From Taeniopygia guttata (Eukaryota > Chordata > Aves > Passeriformes > Estrildidae): a stretch of DNA of 64,000 nucleotides. How positions within the stretch are numbered: the stretch's first letter is position 1; every line of letters starts with the position of its first letter. The stretch lies in the NCBI RefSeq assembly GCF_048771995.1, contig NC_133063.1, positions 10,109,892 through 10,173,891 on the forward strand. Direction: 5' to 3'. The position numbers were made by a program, and so were the translations under genes. Positions 56,930-64,000 of the stretch are shown here, piece after piece. The notes beneath the pieces are model-generated. The model was not told where the DNA came from. It saw only the letters and a list, made by a program, of their open reading frames with translations, and made no database searches.

Positions 56930-57816
56930 AGTGCAGGGAACCAGATCTTCCCTACAGCTCAGGCCAAAAAAAGCCTGCAAAGCTCTCCTCTGCTACAAAG
57001 CAAGACAAAAAGCCCTCCTAGTCCATAAGCTACTGCTCAAGGCATCTAAGAGTAACTCCAAGAACACACTAATCCCCTACAGCCCACCTGGAGAAATTGA
57101 GCACTGAGAAGGGAGCGGGATGTGAGGAACCACATCAGTGCTCTTTGGCCACTAATGCTTCTGAGCAAAAACCAGAAGGCTTCTTCCAGTTGGACCTTGC
57201 TCAGTTCAGGAAAGCAGCAAACAAGGAGAAGCACTACTTCAATTACATTTAGAGGTTTCTCCTAGCTACAGAGACCAGGTCATGGATCTTTCAGCACTGT
57301 TTATTCATTTTACATCACAGCCATGGGTGTGATTTCAGCAAGGAAATGCCATGACCACAAATGCAAGGGGGATCCTTCTTTCTGGCTCCCTCTAGCAGAG
57401 AGGCCTTGGGACCAAAGCACCACCACCATTCCCCTCCCAGTTCTGTCCTTCCACAGTATTTTTTAGGCCACGGGGTTGAGATGAGTGGCACGGAAGTGAC
57501 AGCTCTGACACACAACTGAAACCATCAGGGCCAGGGTGGCACGTGGGACTGTTTTTCCGCTCCAGCAGAACAGTGCAGTCCAGAGTGCTGACACTGATAC
57601 CAAGTGAGTTCAGCCAAGCCAAAAGGGAGTCCAGCCAAGCCCAGTGGAGCCCAGCAGGGTGGTAGGAAGAGGCAGTGGAGCGGCAGATCCGATTCCCACG
57701 CGCACACCCAGCGTGGCAGACTGATGGTAGCGGCAGTGCCAAACAGAGCTCTGCAGGGAGAGACACCCATCACCATCGCTGCTGCCACCATCTGCCGCGT
57801 CCTCGCCCCCAACCAC
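56930..57816. other. 5' flank of gene B, no gene recognised
   Basis: The part to about 57030 resembles the flank of gene A. From about 57300 a minus-strand GC-rich region may be the leader of the ERV whose LTR follows. Frames of 115-124 codons here have no recognisable domain. Confidence 0.35.
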
Positions 57817-58433
57817 TGATCTCCAGTCCACTCAGCCCAAGCTAGCTCTCCAAGGGGCGAGTAGGGCAGCAAGAAGCACTCCCTGCTGGACCTGGATGGG
57901 CTTTTGGGAGTGCCTCCATTGCTCCCAAGGCGTAGCTGATCCCACTGGCGAATAACAAAGAGTTTCTTGTCAGGGGTAGAACTCCAAAGCTTTATGGAGG
58001 CGGCAAAGAGCCCAACTGCACCTGATCACAACCTGCTGACAAGAGCACCAGAGAGGTGCAAACCACCAGTTAAATACAGAGAAGGAGGAGAACTGACTCG
58101 CCAATGAGAAAACAGTAAGGAGTGACTGTTGTACAAACTGACAATGAGGGTATCCAATGAGGGAGGAAAGGGGAAGGGGCCCCAGGCCCTCACCCAACCA
58201 CCTGACGCTCTGGATGGAAGCTTCAAGATGTAAGGGAAGGCACACCGAGTGACGGACAAGGCATCTGGGAGGAGACAGGGGAATGTCTCTGTACTTAGAG
58301 GGTGATGGACACTTGAGGAGGGATGGGAAAACTAGGGATAAACCAAAGGGGCACAGAGGGGTTCAAGGGGATAAACCATTTTAAAATCGAAATACAATGA
58401 AAATACAATAAAGTATAAAAACACAACTCCACA
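57817..58433 (-). mobile_element. Probable LTR (about 617 bp)
   Basis: On the minus strand it runs TGTGGAGTTGTG...GGAGATCA, with a TATTTAA-like box near 58070 and ATAAAG near 57988. It abuts R1 copy 3 exactly where that repeat departs from copies 1 and 2. No target duplication could be confirmed. Confidence 0.4.
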
Positions 58434-59418
58434 ATCGGGGACTGCTAATACAACAGGAAAGCAGGAGCAGGGTTGAGGGCTGTCACAAAGTGGGTTAGGG
58501 TAGAATCTGGGGAGGCATGGCCAGTGCCTTCCTGGCAAGGGCACGGAAAAGAAGGGCAGATGGCAGATGGCTGGTGGCTGGCCTCTGCTCTTGAGCAGGT
58601 TCCATCTCCAGTCCTGTCCTTCCCAAGGATAGTGGGTACAGGGACGTGGTGGATGAATACGAAAACTGGAAAAGGAAGTCTGTTAAATATTGTGCAACTA
58701 AAATTTAAATTTAAATGATCATCAAATATACTGTCAATTGCCACAAAACATCGCACAGTAAATGATTTTGAATCATCACTATATGATGACTATATATCTA
58801 TATATATATAGATATCTATACAATATCTATATATTATATCTATATCTATATATTATATACTAATAATGTATCAAATGTACATTGAAACAAAAAACCGGAG
58901 TCCATGGGAGAGTTTAAAGTCTAGGGGACAAGATAAGGGAAAGGTTAAAATCTAAAGGACATTCTTCCAGGGCATAGCCCCAAGAAGTCCTCCTGCAGGC
59001 CCACAGGCCTCCACAGTGGCTCACGCAGCTCCGAACTGCACAAGTCTTCACTCCCACATGTTGGCCTTAGTTCCCGTGGCAGAACTTGCCTTCCCACGGG
59101 ACGCTCACCTGTGCCCGAGCCTGTGGAGAAGCCCGGCTCCCTCCCCCTCTGCCCACAGCAGCACAGACACTCCCAACCTTTCCCAAGAGCTGCAACACAA
59201 CCACAGCCACAGCAGCATGCCCTGCACTGCCACCACTGCTCTGCTCCATTTTGCCCCACTCTGCTCCTCTAGTCACTGCTGCCAGCCTGTCTCTCCACTA
59301 GAGGTTTTGGCCTGGAGGCACCAAGGTCAGAAGACCTTTGCCCACTTCCAGACCATGCCACAAACCCCATATATGGCTTTTCCCACATTTAAGAAACACC
59401 TGACCATTCAGAAGCAAA
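58434..59418. repeat. Mosaic repeat R1, copy 3, running into unit C's 3' flank
   Basis: Matches 1004-1903 in direct orientation. An expanded AT tract is at about 58789-58865. Confidence 0.65.
58789..58865. repeat. AT-rich simple repeat
   Basis: Runs of TATATC and TATA within R1 copy 3. Confidence 0.75.
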
Positions 59419-59489
59419 TTTAGAGCTTATGCACATCGTGAGAACAAAGGGAAGCTTCCAGCACAGTGAAGGTTTTATGTATTATCGTA

Positions 59490-59495
59490 TTTATT
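59490..59495 (-). terminator. Polyadenylation signal of gene C
   Basis: AATAAA on the minus strand, conserved with 48907-48912 of gene B. Confidence 0.55.
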
Positions 59496-59582
59496 TACAC
59501 TATCAGTCTAAACAAACTAGAAACTACGAGCTATTAACTAGAAACTAGAAACTACAAAAAACACCAATGGCCTCTTGCAGGG

Positions 59583-62500
59583 CTAGTATCTCCTGTCGGC
59601 CATAAACTGCTGCGTCGCCATGATCAGAGGCGTCAGGCTGGAGGTCGGCTTGGCTGAGGTTACAAAAGGATGCTGCCCAAAGAGAAAAAGAAGACATTAA
59701 TTTCTACTCCCCTCTCAGGCTGAAACTGGCTTTCTCTGGCAAGCAGAAAGATACACAAAGGAGGGCATTCTGTGCACCTCTGTCTCCACATCCAGGACCA
59801 TGCCACATGAGCCAAACATGACTCCCAATCCCAAAAATCCATTAACCCAGATGGCTTCAGCTGAAGGAGATTTGGTCTAGGTGACCTGGAAAGGCTCCTT
59901 CCAACCCATGCCAGGCCGGGATTCTCCTCTGTTTTCCTTTGAAAAGCCCCCAGACTGGAGATTCTCAGGAGCAGGGCCCATCTGCCGCCTTGGACTTGAG
60001 CAGACGAGGAGCCCCTGGCAGCGGGCGGCTGGCGCACCCGGCAGCCGCTTTGCCTTTTACCTGCAGAAGTTCCTGGGCAGACCAGCGCCTGTCCTCGTCC
60101 GTCTCCAGGCAGCAGCACAGAAAGTCTCGCAGCCAAGCCGACTGTTGCCTGGGCTTCTGAGGCTTCGGGGTGCCCCTGGTGCTTATCAGCTGCTGAACCT
60201 GGAGAAGAAGGAAATGCCACGCTCCACCTGCCTCCTTCACACGCCAAACTGCTCACACAGACCTCACTGGACAAGCTCCACTCCCCAGTGGCTCTTTACT
60301 CCCTGCCAGAGGGAGGGAGATACCTTTCCTACCCCTACTAAAAGAACCCAAAGCCAGAGGCAGCCGTAGCCAGTCCAACATGCAAAGGCTCTTGCCTTGA
60401 CCCCTGATTTCATTGGCTGATGGAATTAGGAGCAACTCCATCAGCAGCAGCACACTTTGCTTCTCTCAGCACTGACACCAGCTCTACAGGCGAGGTGGAA
60501 GACAGACTTTAATCCAACTTTACTATTTCCAAGGATTCCTCCCATAAAATGCAGCTCACTGCTCCTTTAGGTAAAGCTGCTCACTGCTCTCTTAGGCAAA
60601 GCTTCCATCAAGGAAAAGGCATTGTGATTTTCTTGTGTCATTCATGATGAAATGCCAAGGGGATCATCTGGGCAAGAAGCATAAGAGACTATGCAGCCTG
60701 GCACCTATCATTGTCAGGTGTTAGCCAGCTTCCCAGGCAGCAGAATGGGAGTAGATTTAGTCAGAGTGACAGGAGCATCTGAGGGTAGTTGCAGCGTACC
60801 GTGCGGGAGGTGTTCATCAGGTAAGGAGGTGATCCTTCCACCATCTCGATCCCCACAATGCCAAAGGACCAGATGTCCACTTTGGGGCCGTAGGGCTTCC
60901 CTGTGAAAATTTCTGGCGCCATCCAGTGAGTAGTCCCAACAGCTGATCTTCGTTTCCTCTGCTCAGCGGTGAGCTGAGCAGCAAGGCCAAAATCAGCTGA
61001 GGAGAAAAAACACTCACATCATGCCAGCGTGAAAAAGGAAAGCAAAGAAAAGAATTCCCCACTGAATCGATGTCTAAGAAGGCAGTGTGGAATCCAGCTG
61101 TACCAGGGGCATGCTGCTATTCCTCGAGCCTGCAGCTGAGGAAATACGCAATTGGCCACTTTGCAAAAGCCCCCGACTTCAGGCAGTGGCTTTTAGTCCC
61201 CTGAAGCTATTAGACTGCTGCTGCCTTGCTGGGGAAGGGACACACACAAGCCAAAGGCACTCCTGACCCCTTCTGCCCAGCTACAGCTCCCTGCACCTTG
61301 TGGCTGTGCTCTGCGCTCGCAGCAGGGCAGCCTGCACTGCCACAGGCACCAGGGAAGCGGCAGCACCCAAAGGCAGCCCCACACCGCAGCCCGCCACGGC
61401 TGAGCCTGGCCAGCAACACCCACCCAACTTGACAGAGCCGTCCAAGCCCAGGAGAATGTTGTGGCTTTTGATGTCTCGGTGGATCACTTGCTTGGAGTGA
61501 AGGAAATCCAGGCCTTGCAGGCACTGAGAGAGGAAAAAGAAACACGAGCCTGAGTGGATTGCGTCCCACAAGCAGGGCAGTGGCACACCTGCAAGACTGA
61601 CTTCCTGGGGGATGCGGAGCCACGGCAGGCCAGGCTGCTGGCAAAGGCAGCAGAGCTGGCTGCTCCAACACGAGGACAGCAGAGCTTTTCTAAGGGCGTG
61701 GCTGTTTGCTTTTGAAAGGGAAAGGGCAATTGTTGCTCTGGCCAGTGCCCTGCAAACACAGACTCAAGGTGCGCAGCTGCAGTGCCTGTACTCTCTGCAG
61801 CCAGACAACAGTGTCTGGTTTTGCAAACACCACTTGGGGTGCGAGGCTCTCCTTTGAGGCTGAGCTCTGTGAGAGTCCTGTGAGGATCTCTTTGTCTTTG
61901 CCACTTGCTCAACATGGTGCCACCAGCCACTTTGCTCTTGTGGGGAAGGAATGCAGCACTCACAAGCTCCAGGCAAAGCTTTAGAGAGGCAAACACAAAC
62001 ACACTAGAAGAAGGGCAGGCACATTGGCAGGCACTTCATCTGCTCTTGCTACTGCCAGGTGTAAGAGAAATGCAGAAAGGAAGCTTGGAAGGGGAAATCT
62101 CTCCTCTCCTTATCACCCATTTGGAAGGGCCGTCCCGACCAAGCCATGGGAAGCACAAGCGCCATCCCTTACCTCCCGAGAGACAGCTGCTATCTCTCCT
62201 TCTGCCATATGAGTCTCCCTAATGACATCGTGTAAAGAACCTCCGTCCATGTATTCCATCACCAGCCAGAGTTCCTCATCCACCAGGTAGCTGAAAGGAG
62301 GAAACAACAGCCTGGAGATGAAGGTGTGCACTTACATGACCTGATGGATTCTTGCTCCTGTGTCTCTCTCAGAGGAAGACAGGAGGAATAGTCATTCACA
62401 ATGCTCTACAGGGCTTGAACTCTGTGCAGTCTAAAGGCTGCTTGGTATCCACACCAATGCAACAGGCCAAGGGAAATACAATCTACAGCGCTTTGTCAGC

Positions 62501-63636
62501 ACTGGAGACCCGTGGGAAAAAATCAAATGCCAAAACAAATAAAACCATGTGGAGAGAGGACAGGAACTTTGAGGCTGTTGGCTCAGTGAGACAGGGCCAA
62601 GGCCGGTCTTTGAAAGCACACTTCAAACTAGGTATGCCAGCAAAGATGAACGCAGCCCCAATGCAATCTCCTCCCAGGACGCTGTAGATCAGCCCAGAAA
62701 TAGGAATTAACAGCTCCATCCTCTGCCAGCCGCCAAAGGAGTGGCTGAACTTCTGGCTTGCAGGATGTGAATGACCTTTCATGGCAGAACAGCAGAACCA
62801 CTCACCTGTCTACAAAGGTCACAAGATTGGCATTCTTATTGCCACGCATGATCTGGATTTCATTCAGGCACACCTCGCTGTTGCTCTCTTCCAGGAGACT
62901 TATTTTCTTTATGGCCACCTAAAACAACATGGAAAACATGAACCAAAGTTGGTGGCACAGAACCACCAGGGGAACACAGAGACAGTGATGATGGGGTGAC
63001 AGAGTTGGGCTGGGCCAAGCTGCCTTGTGGCTGGACATCAGACCGCTTGCTTGGGCCCCTCCCAGGACAAAGAGCCAGATAGCCTTTGCCTTGGAAACCT
63101 GGCAGAAACATGGTCTATGCTGTCCACCTCAAAGCTCTAACAACACTCACCGTTCCCACAGACTTCCCCCATGGCTTTACTTGATCATCCCCATTTTTAT
63201 TCACACACCTCTTGCAAGCAGAAAGTCAATTTCTGCCAGAAAAAATGGAGCAAAACTGCTGGACAACCTCTAGGGGGCTTGATCATTCCACTGGCATTCT
63301 CCCTTTCACAGCAACAAAGCAAACTCTTCCAGACATGACAGATCAAATGCTGTCCTAAAACAGTTCTGCAGAAGCTGTGGCGCTGCTTGACGCTTACCTC
63401 TTCTCCTGTGGCAATCTCCACTGCCATGCACACCGTGCCAAAACCCCTAGAAACAAAACAGCCGCAGAGAAAGAAGAAGTCCTTTAGTCCCTGCAAGTGC
63501 AGGACTCCGCAGTACAAGAGGAAAAAAGTCCAGGAACAAACAGTATATGGAAGGAACGGTGGCTGCACTCACCCTCTGCCAATTGTTTCCAGTTCTGTGT
63601 ATTTAGCCTCAGGATCTCCCTCGCTCACCAGCATCT
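59583..63636 (-). CDS. Gene C: PAK-like kinase, 5' end outside the window
   Basis: Kinase exons in transcript order: 63636-63573, 63446-63398, 62918-62806, 62290-62173, 61523-61424, 60996-60800, 60198-60061, 59672-59583. Lengths (64, 49, 113, 118, 100, 197, 138, 90) and frame equal those of gene B, with all catalytic motifs intact. Differences in the activation segment are QRKRRSAVG for [16 protein letters not shown] for FTRKPYG and EGSPPYL for EGAPPYL. The C-terminus ends ADRRY. Exons upstream of 63636 would lie beyond 64000 if the layout follows B. C is upstream of B in the direction of transcription. Confidence 0.75.
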
Positions 63637-64000
63637 CTGTAAAAATCCCAAGGAAAGATGCTCCCTTCAAAAGAGATCCCACCGTGCAGCAGATCAGAAA
63701 GGCAGCCCCACTCTCTGGGACACTGCGCCCTTTCAATTCACTCCCTCAGGAAACAACAACACCACCACACCGCCACCACCTAAAAAACAACAGCAGCAGG
63801 ACAAGCAGCCCTGCAGCACAGATGGCCTGTCCAAAACTAGAAGTCTAAGCTAAAATCTAAGCACATCAAGAAACAGTCAGAGGAGACAGGGATCAGAAAA
63901 GTGTAAGCAAGAGAAGTGATTGTTGCCTACAGACATTAAGGGCAGCAGGACAAACACAACCTTTCTGTTTGGGCAATGAACACTCTGGGTGAAGCTACTA

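Noticed and set aside
1-64000. tRNA, rRNA, CRISPR arrays, operons or phage genes
   Set aside because: No tRNA-like cloverleaf, rRNA segment or regularly spaced repeat array was seen; gene structure is eukaryotic throughout.

Overview
The window looks like nuclear DNA from a bird, most likely a passerine. It has CR1 retroposons, avian-type endogenous retroviruses (ERVs) and their LTRs, introns with GT/AG borders, and a tandem family of PAK-like serine/threonine kinase genes. A PAK3-like gene expansion is known from songbirds. No bacterial or phage features are present.

The core is a cluster of minus-strand PAK-like kinase units. Unit A (11414-33040) can be read as 19 exons with matching phases and one continuous frame of 704 codons. 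It has a short MERI leader, coiled-coil exons resembling the centrosomal-linker proteins CEP250/rootletin, and a complete PAK-type kinase domain. Unit B (49000-56683) has the same first two exon lengths and the same eight-exon kinase layout, but an Ala/Glu/Ser-rich middle instead of coiled coil (466 codons). Unit C (59583-63636, cut by the window end) is a near-identical tandem copy of B's kinase part, offset by about 10.58 kb. Unit D (about 5.2-11.1 kb) is a relic that keeps a coiled-coil exon and seems to have lost its kinase exons. None of the units shows a CRIB/p21-binding domain.

Two ERVs of one pol-less family lie in opposite orientation: ERV1 (5318-10116, minus) in relic D, and ERV2 (22334-27171, plus) in an intron of gene A. 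Each has two LTRs, a 6-bp target duplication, a lysine-tRNA-type primer site, a splice donor, gag, a splice acceptor and env, with pol missing at the same junction. The ERV1 LTRs read as identical and its gag and env share one long open frame. ERV2 is older (about 9 LTR differences) and carries a frameshift and stops.

From 33.3 to 48 kb and at both ends of the cluster there are repeats. These include a mosaic repeat (here 'R1') in three copies, one inverted, an LTR with a solo LTR nested in it, a CR1 element interrupted by an LTR-like insert, a further solo LTR (42602-43118) and a 5' LTR with primer site (43836-44607). There is also AT-rich sequence with a decayed unrecognised coding region (45.6-46.3 kb) and a possible maestro-heat-repeat exon (48103-48183).

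All calls are by reading alone: exon borders rest on splice consensus, frame and comparison among paralogues, and family names rest on recognised motifs.
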